Below, piece after piece: positions 54,891-64,000 of a stretch of DNA of 64,000 nucleotides. The DNA lies in assembly GCA_002298145.1 (NCBI GenBank), contig DBMP01000013.1, positions 372,001 to 436,000 of the forward strand. Reading direction: 5' to 3'. Below the pieces are notes generated by a model that saw nothing but the letters and a program-made list of their open reading frames with translations, was not told the origin of the DNA and ran no database searches. A program made the position numbers and the translations under genes. How positions within the stretch are numbered: the first letter of the stretch is position 1; each line of letters opens with the position of its first letter. Origin of the DNA: Spartobacteria bacterium UBA695. Lineage in GTDB: Bacteria; Verrucomicrobiota; Verrucomicrobiia; Chthoniobacterales; Chthoniobacteraceae.

Positions 54891-54919
54891 GTGTTACGCG
54901 GAGCCGGGCGCTTTGTCAA
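54891..54919 (-). promoter_or_regulatory. Promoter of the ilvB leader
   Basis: On the minus strand: -35 TTGACA (54914-54919, perfect), 17-bp spacer, -10 TAACAC (54891-54896, 3 of 6). Transcription would begin near 54884, about 6 nt before the leader ATG, so the leader may be nearly leaderless. Consensus reading only. Confidence 0.55.
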
Positions 54920-55045
54920 CTCCCGGCCCATCGCACCTGGTGAAATTTTTTTTAACGACGGAAAGCCCGATTCACACGATGTTAACAAAAAGATGCATGA
55001 TTTTTGCTGTCTCCTGGCTTTACTCCTGTTATGAAAAGAGCCGCT

Positions 55046-56341
<1,296 letters not shown>

Positions 56342-56352
56342 GGCTTATCTAT

Positions 56353-56478
56353 AAGACGCGGAGAAAGAGAGATGTGGAGAGGTGGCGCTGCCAAGTCGCA
56401 GCCAGCCTCGGCGTCTCTTTTTCCAGTGGCGCAGTAGCGTCATCTTTCCGTCCCCTCGTCTCCTCTTCTCCGCGTCTT
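56353..56478. repeat. Long inverted repeat
   Basis: AAGACGCGGAGAAAGAGAG (56353-56371) faces CTCCTCTTCTCCGCGTCTT (56460-56478); the outer 13 bases are perfectly complementary. A spacer of about 88 nt lies between. Looks like a dispersed inverted element, not a terminator. Confidence 0.6.
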
Positions 56479-56512
56479 CCTCCGCGCCGGGGTACTTTTT
56501 TCCGTTAGGGGT

Positions 56513-56540
56513 TTGATCTTTTTCCCGGGGACGTTATTCT
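56513..56540 (+). promoter_or_regulatory. Candidate promoter of tolB
   Basis: -35 TTGATC at 56513-56518, 16-bp spacer, -10 TATTCT at 56535-56540. The start would be only about 10 nt before the ATG. Moderate consensus match. Confidence 0.4.
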
Positions 56541-56556
56541 CGGGCCCTATTCGACT

Positions 56557-57747
56557 ATGTTGCGGAAAACCTCTCTTGCGGCCGCTGGATGCTTGGCGGC
56601 TTTTTCATTGGCGGCCCTAGCTCCCGCCCTCATCCCTACGACGGCCTTAGCGGCGGAAACGCCGACCATCACCATCAGTAAAAATGGCTCCGTGGCCATC
56701 GCCATCGGCGGCATCTCCGGCCCGGACGGCGCGCAGATCGCCAAGATCGTCCAAAGCGACCTCGCCCTCTCCGGCTTCTTCAGCTTCACCGACCCGGCCA
56801 GCGCGCCCATGGTCATCAAAGGCTCCTCCTCCGGCTCCCTGGAAGGCAAAGTCGTCGAACGCTCCGGCGGCAACGTCCTCATGCGCAGCTACGACGGCGA
56901 CACCGCCAGCAAAGCCCACGCCTTTGCCAACGACATCATCCAGACCCTCACCGGCTCGCGCGGCATGGCTGGCAGCAAAATCGCCTTCATCTCCGGGCGC
57001 GGCAGCAAAAAGGAGCTCTACCTCGCCAACTACGACGGTAGCAACGCCCGGCAGCTCACCCAGGACGGCACCATCAGCGCCGCCCCCTCCATCAGCCCCG
57101 ACGGCTCGAAAATCGCCTACACCAGCTACCTCAAAGGCTACGCCGATATCTATCTCATTAACCTCGCCAGCGGCGCGCGCGAACGCATCGTCAAATTCCC
57201 CGGCACCAACAGCGGCGCCTCCTTTTCACCCGACGGCAGCCGCATCGCGCTGACCTGCTCGCGCGACGGCAACCCCGAGCTCTATACCGTTGACATCAAC
57301 GGCGGAAGCGCCCGGCGGCTCACGCGCACCCCGGGCGTCGAATCCTCCCCCACCTGGTCGCCCGACGGCAGCGAGATCATCTACTCCTCCGACGACGGCG
57401 GCTCGCCCCAGCTCTACCGCATCTCCGCGAGCGGCGGCTCCGGCCATCGCCTCTCCACCGGCTACGGCTACTGCACCAAGCCGAGCTGGTCGCCCGACGG
57501 CAAACGCATCGCCTTCAACGTCCGCGACGGCGGCTCCTTCCAGGTCGCCGTGCTCGAACTCTCCGGCGGCAGCGTCCGGCTCGTCAGCGGCGGCGGCGAG
57601 GCCCGCGACCCCGTCTGGGGCCCGGATTCCCGCCACCTCCTCTTCACCCAGGACGGCAGCCTCGTCCTGCTCGATACCCAAACCAGCCGCCGTTCCTCGG
57701 TGATGGGCGGCGTTGGCTCCGCTTCCGAACCCTCCTGGACTCGTTAA
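56557..57747 (+). CDS. tolB: Tol-Pal system protein TolB
   Basis: 396 residues. Signal peptide (about 1-33, ending ALAAE). N-terminal domain (about 35-135) followed by a six-bladed beta-propeller made of SPDGSKIAYTS/SPDGSRIALTC/SPDGSEIIYSS/SPDGKRIAFNV repeats, typical of TolB. Periplasmic partner of Pal in the Tol envelope-constriction system. pal follows by 27 bp. tolQRA are not in the window. Confidence 0.94.
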   Translation: MLRKTSLAAAGCLAAFSLAALAPALIPTTALAAETPTITISKNGSVAIAIGGISGPDGAQIAKIVQSDLALSGFFSFTDPASAPMVIKGSSSGSLEGKVVERSGGNVLMRSYDGDTASKAHAFANDIIQTLTGSRGMAGSKIAFISGRGSKKELYLANYDGSNARQLTQDGTISAAPSISPDGSKIAYTSYLKGYADIYLINLASGARERIVKFPGTNSGASFSPDGSRIALTCSRDGNPELYTVDINGGSARRLTRTPGVESSPTWSPDGSEIIYSSDDGGSPQLYRISASGGSGHRLSTGYGYCTKPSWSPDGKRIAFNVRDGGSFQVAVLELSGGSVRLVSGGGEARDPVWGPDSRHLLFTQDGSLVLLDTQTSRRSSVMGGVGSASEPSWTR

Positions 57748-57774
57748 ACCTCCAATTCTCCAAGACCCAAACCA

Positions 57775-58293
57775 ATGAAAAAATTCCAACTCATCACCCG
57801 TCTCGCCCTTTGCGGCGTGCTGGTCTGCACCCTGGACGCCTGCTCCCTCTTCAAAAAGAAAAAACAGTACACCGGCGTCTCTGACAGCGACATGATCAGC
57901 GGCTCCCCGCTGCCCGACCGTCCGGAAAACGGCGTTTCCTTCATGAGCGCGAACGTCGACCGCAGCAAATTCTCGCCCGTCCACTTCGGCTTCGACAGCA
58001 GCGAAGTCGAGCCCTCCGATCTCGGCAAACTCAAAGAAGTCGCTTCCTTCGCCAAGCACTCCAGCAAGCAGATCATCATCGCTGGCTTCACCGACGAGCG
58101 CGGCACCGCCGAGTACAACCGCGGCCTTGGCGAACGCCGGGCCCAGGCCGTGCGCTCCTACCTCCTGCAACACGGAGCCAGCGACGGCAACATCCAGACC
58201 ACCAGCTTCGGAGCGGAAATGCCCGCCTCCGAAGGGCACGACGAATCCGCGTGGGCCAAGAACCGCCGCGCTGAATTCGGCGTTGTGAAGTAA
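57775..58293 (+). CDS. pal: Peptidoglycan-associated lipoprotein Pal
   Basis: 172 residues. Lipobox LDAC with Cys23. The OmpA-like domain (about 60-170) has FGFDSSEVEPSD, IIAGFTDERGTAEYNRGLGERRAQAVRSYL and NRRAEF, the peptidoglycan-binding pattern (conserved D in TDERG and R in ERRA). Anchors outer membrane to peptidoglycan with TolB. Immediately downstream of tolB. Confidence 0.95.
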   Translation: MKKFQLITRLALCGVLVCTLDACSLFKKKKQYTGVSDSDMISGSPLPDRPENGVSFMSANVDRSKFSPVHFGFDSSEVEPSDLGKLKEVASFAKHSSKQIIIAGFTDERGTAEYNRGLGERRAQAVRSYLLQHGASDGNIQTTSFGAEMPASEGHDESAWAKNRRAEFGVVK

Positions 58294-58389
58294 ACCTGAT
58301 CAACCGCGAAAAACGTAAACGGGCCGGGGCTTTCCAAACGCCCCGGCTCTGCGAAGTACACCCCACTCCCAACCGATCCCCAAAAATTT

Positions 58390-59424
<1,035 letters not shown>

Positions 59425-59450
59425 AACGCGTCCCGTCCATCAACCTCACG

Positions 59451-59479
59451 AAGCCCGGCAGCGATGCCGGGCTTTTTTT
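59451..59479 (+). terminator. recA terminator
   Basis: AAGCCCGGCA and TGCCGGGCTT form a perfect 10-bp stem with 4-nt loop (GCGA), followed by five T. Confidence 0.92.
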
Positions 59480-59534
59480 GTTTTCACGCCCTGAAAAGGC
59501 CTCCGCCCAAATTCCATTCATACCGATTCCCCCC

Positions 59535-59565
59535 CTTGTGCCCAAACTCCATTTGGGCACGCCCC
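59535..59565. repeat. Short palindrome (family copy 3)
   Basis: CTTGTGCCCAAACTCCATTTGGGCACGCCCC: arms GTGCCCAAA and TTTGGGCAC, nine bp, short loop. Same layout as copies at 29333 and 52917. Confidence 0.6.
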
Positions 59566-59606
59566 TGCTCCCTCAATTCCATTGCCACCCAGCGCCCTTT
59601 CCGGGC

Positions 59607-59644
59607 ACAAAAAAGGCGGGCCGTTTCCAGCCCGCCTTCTTTGT
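59607..59644. terminator. Bidirectional terminator between recA and the fusion gene
   Basis: AAGGCGGGC (59613-59621) pairs with GCCCGCCTT (59630-59638), an A-run before and TCTTT after. Serves the minus-strand fusion gene. Confidence 0.8.
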
Positions 59645-59664
59645 AAACTGATCTGCCGAAACGC

Positions 59665-61914
59665 CTAGCGCGGCAGCGGGTAGTGCCGGGTCAGCTCGTG
59701 CACCTGAGCGCGGATCTTCGCCAGCGCGGCCTCGTCATCCTTGTGGGTGAGGGCTTCGTGGATGAAGTCAGCGATCTGCATCATCTGCTCTTCCTTCATG
59801 CCGCGCGTCGTGATCGCCGGGGTGCCGATGCGGATGCCGCCCGTGAGCGAGATTTTCTCGGTGTCAAACGGGATGCCGTTCTTGTTCACCGTGATGCCCG
59901 CTTTGTCGAGCGTCTCGCTGGCCACTTTGCCGTTGATGCCCTTCGGACGGAGGTCCACCAGCATGAGGTGGTTGTCCGTGCCGCCGGAGACGATCCGGTA
60001 GCCGTGGTGGATCAGCTGGGCCGCAAGCGCCTTGGCGTTGAGGACGATCTGCTGTGCGTAGGTCTTGAAGCTCGGTTGCAGCGCTTCATAGAGGCAGATG
60101 GCCTTGCCGGCCACCACATGCATGAGCGGCCCGCCCTGGATGCCCGGGAATACCTGGGAATCGACGGCCTTGGCGTATTTTTCCTTACACAGGATGATGC
60201 CGCCGCGCGGTCCGCGCAGGCTCTTGTGGGTGGTCGTGGTGACGAAATCGGCGAACGGCACCGGGCTCGGGTGCTGGCCCCCGGCGACGAGCCCCGCGAT
60301 GTGGGCCATGTCGACGAAAAGGTAGGCGCCCACGGAGTCGGCGATCTCCCGCAGACGCTGGAAATCAAACACGCGCGGGTAGGCCGAGGCGCCCGCGACG
60401 AGCATCTTCGGCTTGAATTCGAGGGCCTGGGCGGCCAGGGCGTCGTAGTCGATCGTCTCCGTCTCGGGGTTCACGCCGTAGGCGGCGACTTCGAAGAATT
60501 TGCCGGAGAAGTTGGCGCTGTGGCCGTGGGTGAGGTGGCCGCCGTGGGCCAGGTTCATGGCCAGGATGCGGTCGCCCGGCTTGAGCACGGAGAAATAGAC
60601 GGCCATGTTGGCCTGGCTGCCCGAGTGGGGCTGGACGTTGGCGTGATCGGCGCCAAAGAGGGCCTTGGCGCGGTCGATGGCGAGCTGTTCGACGACGTCG
60701 ACGTTCTCGCAGCCGCCGTACCAGCGCTTGGCCGGGTAGCCTTCCGCGTATTTATTGGTCAGACACGAGCCCTGGGCTTCCATCACGGCGCGGCTGGTGA
60801 AGTTTTCGGAGGCGATGAGCTCGATGCTCTCGTCCTGGCGCTTGGCTTCCTTGGCGATGGCTTCGGCCAGTTCGGGATCGACCTTGGCGATGCTGCCGCC
60901 GGGCTGGAATTCCTCGCCCACGTGGCCGAGCTTGCTGACGCGGCGCTCATGGCGGTTGCCGCCCTCGAATTTCGTGGAAAGGAAGGCGTCGACGGTCTTT
61001 TTCACCGCTTCGAGCTTGGCGTTCTTGGCAGCGAGGCAGAGCACGTTGGCGTTGTTGTGCTGGCGGGTGATGGTGGCTTCCTCGGGGGTGTCGACGAGCG
61101 CGGCGCGAATCTGGGGAAAGCGGTTGGCGGCGATGCTCATGCCGATGCCGCTGGTGCAAACGAGAATGCCGAAATCGGCCTTGTTGGCGATGATTTCGTT
61201 GGCTACCTGGGCGGCGAAATCAGGGTAATCGACCGACTCGGGGGTGAAAACGCCGAAATCGGCAACGGGAAAGCCCTTCTCGGTGAGGTAGGCATGGAGG
61301 GCCGTTTTCAATTCGAATCCACCGTGATCCGCGGCGATCGCGATCCGGGACGTTGGGCTGGTGGCGGGTGTGGTCATGGGCTGAGGCATTTGCTTGGTTT
61401 TTTGAATGTGGGAGAGAATGCTCGGGATGGCGGCTTTGATCCTGTCGCGGCATCGCATATAGACATCCACGCTCTGGCCGATGGGGTCGGGGATATCCGA
61501 GCGCCGCTGCGGGCCGGGCATGAATTCGGTGAGGAGAAAGGCTTTGTCGGCGGCCTCGGGGAAGAACGTCAGGATGACGTCCAGGTGCCCGCGCGTCATG
61601 GCGAAAATGTAATCGGCCTCTTCGACCAGGGCTTCGGTGAGCGGCTGGCTGCGGAATTTGGAAAGGGAGAGGCCCAGGGGGCGCAGGGCGGAGGCTGAAT
61701 TGACGCTGGCGGGGAAGCCCGGGGCGGCGCTGATGCCCGCGGAGGCGACTTCGATGTTGCCATCCAGGTCCTGCACGGCGTTCCGGAAGAGGGCCTCGGC
61801 CATGGGGCTGCGGCAGATATTTCCGGTGCAGACGAAGAGGATGTGTTGGGCTGGTTTCACAGATTGGGCGTCACTCCCTTCGGCCTCCCGGGACGAAGGG
61901 GAAAGGTACAACAT
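59665..61914 (-). CDS. Triple fusion: LMW protein phosphatase - ribose-5-phosphate isomerase B - serine hydroxymethyltransferase
   Basis: 749 residues in one unbroken frame. Residues about 23-173: low-molecular-weight protein phosphatase with the P-loop CTGNICRS (C29-S36) and the acid loop DPIG (D143). The Ile at the fifth P-loop position is the Tyr-phosphatase form; arginine phosphatases such as YwlE have Thr. Residues about 188-320: RpiB (RIAIAADHGGFELK, CTSGIGMSIAANR, HNNANVL). Residues about 325-749: GlyA, with SHMT motifs IELIASENFTSRAVMEAQGS, NKYAEGYPAKRWYGGCENVD and the PLP Lys564 in TTTTHKSLRGPRGG. Single-carbon metabolism, pentose metabolism and dephosphorylation in one chain. In Bacillus the separate genes ywlE, rpiB (ywlF) and glyA are neighbours in the same order. 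Confidence 0.92.
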   Translation of the reverse strand: MLYLSPSSREAEGSDAQSVKPAQHILFVCTGNICRSPMAEALFRNAVQDLDGNIEVASAGISAAPGFPASVNSASALRPLGLSLSKFRSQPLTEALVEEADYIFAMTRGHLDVILTFFPEAADKAFLLTEFMPGPQRRSDIPDPIGQSVDVYMRCRDRIKAAIPSILSHIQKTKQMPQPMTTPATSPTSRIAIAADHGGFELKTALHAYLTEKGFPVADFGVFTPESVDYPDFAAQVANEIIANKADFGILVCTSGIGMSIAANRFPQIRAALVDTPEEATITRQHNNANVLCLAAKNAKLEAVKKTVDAFLSTKFEGGNRHERRVSKLGHVGEEFQPGGSIAKVDPELAEAIAKEAKRQDESIELIASENFTSRAVMEAQGSCLTNKYAEGYPAKRWYGGCENVDVVEQLAIDRAKALFGADHANVQPHSGSQANMAVYFSVLKPGDRILAMNLAHGGHLTHGHSANFSGKFFEVAAYGVNPETETIDYDALAAQALEFKPKMLVAGASAYPRVFDFQRLREIADSVGAYLFVDMAHIAGLVAGGQHPSPVPFADFVTTTTHKSLRGPRGGIILCKEKYAKAVDSQVFPGIQGGPLMHVVAGKAICLYEALQPSFKTYAQQIVLNAKALAAQLIHHGYRIVSGGTDNHLMLVDLRPKGINGKVASETLDKAGITVNKNGIPFDTEKISLTGGIRIGTPAITTRGMKEEQMMQIADFIHEALTHKDDEAALAKIRAQVHELTRHYPLPR

Positions 61915-62060
61915 TTCATGGATTTTTTAGACTGTCGAGGGTCAATGCGTACGATCCATCGGGGAAGGTCCTCTGGATTGCCCCCGGTGGGCCCCGGCTC
62001 CCGCCAAAATGGACGGTCTGTTCTTTCATTATTCGAAGAGCCTGCTAGGCTTGCCACGCT

Positions 62061-63233
62061 GTGGAAAACACTGTTCCTGAACCACCTTCGACGCCCTCTT
62101 TGCAATCCAAGGGGCTTGGCTATCGCTTTGCCCTGCTCCTGACGGGGAGCGCCGTGGCGGCCGAGGCGGTGCTGCGCCAGGCGCTGGCTGAATGCTCGGA
62201 GGCGCTGGGCCAACTGCGCAGCCGTGCCCGCCGCCGGGCGCTTTTGATTCGGCAAATCCGCGCCGTGGCGGCGAAATGGCGCGAGGAGCACCCGGCCGGA
62301 CCGGTTGATCTGGATGCGGCGGGCGTCTCGGACCGTGTCGCCGCCCTTCCCGAGCGCGACCGTTGTGCGCTGGCCCTCTTTCTTTGCCTGGAGCCGGAGA
62401 CGCCCGTGGAAACCATGGCCGAGCTGCTCCATCTGAAGCTTCCCGTTTTTATCAAGGCCATTGCCTCGGCCCGCCAGGCGCTGGCCCCCGCCGCCGTTTT
62501 CCCTGAAAAACCGCTCTTGCGCGAACATCGCCCGTGGGGTGGGGATCGCCCGAAGGTTGCCAAGGCCGTGGCCGCCGCCGGGGAGAGCCCCGAGCTGGCC
62601 GCTCAAGCCGAGGCGGATGCCCTGCTTTATGCCGATGTCGGCTTTCTGGAAGTCCCCGCGCCGGTTCTCGAACTGGTCCCGGCGGCTCCGGAGCGGCCTC
62701 GCCTGCGGGTGCTCCTCTTTCAGCCTGCCGTGTTGGCCATTGTACTGGCCACCCTGGTCGTGCTCGGCACGGTCATCTATATCGTCCAGGCGCGCTCGGC
62801 CGATTTCCCGGGACGGGAGACCGCCGAGGAAATCGTGGAACATTCGGGTACCGAGGTCGAGTACGAGCCCTTTGCCGCCACCCCGGCGGGGGACTTGGAC
62901 GACTGGTTCGTGCTGAAAGGCTTCGCCGGGTTCGGCGTCCCCTCCGAGCTGGAAAAAGCCCGGGCGGTGGGGGGACGTTTATTCCGCTATAACGGCCTGG
63001 CGATTGCCGAGGTGGAGCTGGCTGCCAGCAATGCCCGGCTGCTGGTGTTCCATCTTGCGGACCTGAAAAAGACCTCCTTCAACCCCGGCACCAGCTGGCG
63101 TTTCTTCCAGGAAGACGACTGGGCGGTGGGGGCCACGCGGGATGACGACAACGGCTATCTACTCCTTTTCGAAGGCGATGCGGCGGCCATGCCCCGGTTT
63201 TTTGAGGCGATTCGCAAAGCATCTAATCCGTAG
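62061..63233 (+). CDS. Membrane protein with a sigma-70-like N-terminal domain
   Basis: 390 residues from GTG 62061. Residues about 18-70 resemble sigma region 2 and residues about 92-140 (ALPERDRCALALFLCLEPETPVETMAELLHLKLPVFIKAIASARQAL) resemble region 4 of ECF sigma factors, but with a degenerate pattern. A linker of about 70 residues, one transmembrane helix (about 221-245, LAIVLATLVVLGTVIYIV) and a C-terminal extracytoplasmic domain (about 265-385) follow. It could be a membrane-tethered sigma-like or anti-sigma-like regulator; this is weak structural recall. Divergent from the fusion gene. Confidence 0.6.
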   Translation: MENTVPEPPSTPSLQSKGLGYRFALLLTGSAVAAEAVLRQALAECSEALGQLRSRARRRALLIRQIRAVAAKWREEHPAGPVDLDAAGVSDRVAALPERDRCALALFLCLEPETPVETMAELLHLKLPVFIKAIASARQALAPAAVFPEKPLLREHRPWGGDRPKVAKAVAAAGESPELAAQAEADALLYADVGFLEVPAPVLELVPAAPERPRLRVLLFQPAVLAIVLATLVVLGTVIYIVQARSADFPGRETAEEIVEHSGTEVEYEPFAATPAGDLDDWFVLKGFAGFGVPSELEKARAVGGRLFRYNGLAIAEVELAASNARLLVFHLADLKKTSFNPGTSWRFFQEDDWAVGATRDDDNGYLLLFEGDAAAMPRFFEAIRKASNP

Positions 63234-63291
63234 GACCTTTGCGAATTGGTATTGAAGCTGACCGGACAATAGCTTATCCCATGGAGCCCAG

Positions 63292-63756
63292 ATGAAACCT
63301 ATTCGTTTGATTGCGCCGGTGCTTGCCCTGGCGCTTCTTGTCGGATGCGCCCATATCAGCCGGACCGAGCGCAACACGCTCGTCGCGCACAATGTCAACC
63401 CGGCGGTTTACGACCGGATGGTTCGCGGGGATATCCTCACGCTCAGCGACATTATCGAGCTATCCCAGCGGAACGTCCCGCCGCAATTGATCATTAATTA
63501 CCTCTATTCCACCCGCGCCATTTACGTGCTGGATAAACCGGCGCTCACGCGGTTGAACCAAGCCAGGGTCTCCCAGGAGCTCATCGGCTACCTCTCGCAG
63601 ACGGAGTCGATGTTCGGCCCGCGCGTTTACAGCCCCCGCTACTACGGCCCGGCGCCCTATTACTACGATCCGTATTACCCGTGGCGTCCCTACCCGTACT
63701 ATTACGGTCCGAGCGGGGTCGTGGTCATCCGGGGCGGGGGACATTGGCACCACTAA
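63292..63756 (+). CDS. Lipoprotein with Tyr/Pro-rich tail
   Basis: 154 residues. Lipobox LVGC with Cys19. The middle (about 30-105) is helical, and residues about 107-154 are low complexity, Tyr/Pro/Gly-rich (PYYYDPYYPWRPYPYYYGP), ending GGGHWHH. Probably envelope- or surface-exposed; the tail may bind other macromolecules. No family recognised. Confidence 0.75.
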   Translation: MKPIRLIAPVLALALLVGCAHISRTERNTLVAHNVNPAVYDRMVRGDILTLSDIIELSQRNVPPQLIINYLYSTRAIYVLDKPALTRLNQARVSQELIGYLSQTESMFGPRVYSPRYYGPAPYYYDPYYPWRPYPYYYGPSGVVVIRGGGHWHH

Positions 63757-63798
63757 GGCTTTCCCTATTAAATCCGTTCCTATAAGAACCTTCTGTTT

Positions 63799-64000
63799 AT
63801 GTCAAACACACCATCCGCTACTTCCTCCAACGCCACCGACCAGATCGAAGACCTCCAACGGCAGATCGAGCAGCTCAAGCACCGCGCCGTGCTTGAGCTG
63901 AAGGTTAAGCTGGCCGAGGCCAAGTCCCAGGTGGTCGATCTCCAGGCCCAGATTGAAAAGCTCTCCGGCGAGGTCGGCGAAAAACCGGCCTCCGGACGCC
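63799..64000 (+). CDS. Partial gene, coiled-coil start (right edge)
   Basis: 67 codons visible from ATG 63799; the frame runs off the window. The visible part is polar then a helical coiled coil (DQIEDLQRQIEQLKHRAVLELKVKLAEAKSQVVDLQAQIEKL). Function cannot be told. Confidence 0.65.
   Translation, partial: MSNTPSATSSNATDQIEDLQRQIEQLKHRAVLELKVKLAEAKSQVVDLQAQIEKLSGEVGEKPASGR

Overview
The window is GC-rich, densely coded bacterial chromosome, almost entirely housekeeping genes with a thin layer of lineage-specific ones. A PEP-CTERM sorting signal, Pal/TolB and YajC/SecDF envelope genes, many lipoproteins, weak or absent Shine-Dalgarno sites and a DUF4912 protein with serine/tryptophan repeats point to a diderm of the PVC group, most likely Verrucomicrobiota. 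This is inferred from gene content; no rRNA is present. No prophage, insertion sequence, CRISPR array, tRNA or rRNA was found.

Layout. 0-10 kb: 3' part of miaA (runs off the left edge), a small unknown gene, a lipoprotein, two overlapping CNNM/CorC-type membrane genes, an MFS transporter, the carbon-starvation permease CstA, a TfoX-like protein, a polysaccharide deacetylase and a DCC thiol-disulfide protein. 10-17 kb: yajC-secDF, then an HtrA-like protease followed by a paralogue that has lost its catalytic triad, and a PEP-CTERM protein. 17-20 kb: an Rrf2 regulator, an extraordinary Met/Cys-rich protein with its own promoter and terminator, a tiny lipoprotein, a coiled-coil protein and the SRP RNA. 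20-31 kb: DUF4404 protein, panD, GNAT, methyltransferase, DUF3592, L-lactate dehydrogenase, two secreted proteins, acpP, an RGG-rich protein, and a zinc alcohol dehydrogenase with a microcompartment-type targeting helix.

31-43 kb: topB, dprA, the DUF4912/SSWLSSW protein, hisF, leuA preceded by a leucine-rich leader peptide, a secreted protein and a Wzy/O-antigen-ligase-TPR protein. 43-52 kb: a conserved 68-aa protein, rpmB, rph, ligA, enoyl-CoA hydratase, a secreted protein, DUF721/DciA, ferredoxin, YajQ, a VOC protein, a BrnT/BrnA-like toxin-antitoxin pair and a large charged protein. 52-64 kb: PfkB kinase, ilvB preceded by a Val/Leu/Ile-rich leader and attenuator, citrate synthase, tolB, pal, recA, a single ORF fusing LMW phosphatase, RpiB and GlyA, a membrane protein with a sigma-like N-terminus, a lipoprotein and a truncated coiled-coil gene at the right edge.

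The strongest candidates for new biology are the Met/Cys-rich protein (about 32% Met and 14% Cys), the phosphatase-RpiB-GlyA triple fusion, the twelve-copy SSWLSSW array, the pair of branched-chain amino-acid leader peptides, the orphan microcompartment-targeted dehydrogenase, and the protease/pseudoprotease tandem. Starts were chosen by eye; several genes use GTG or TTG, and weak ribosome-binding sites leave some starts uncertain.
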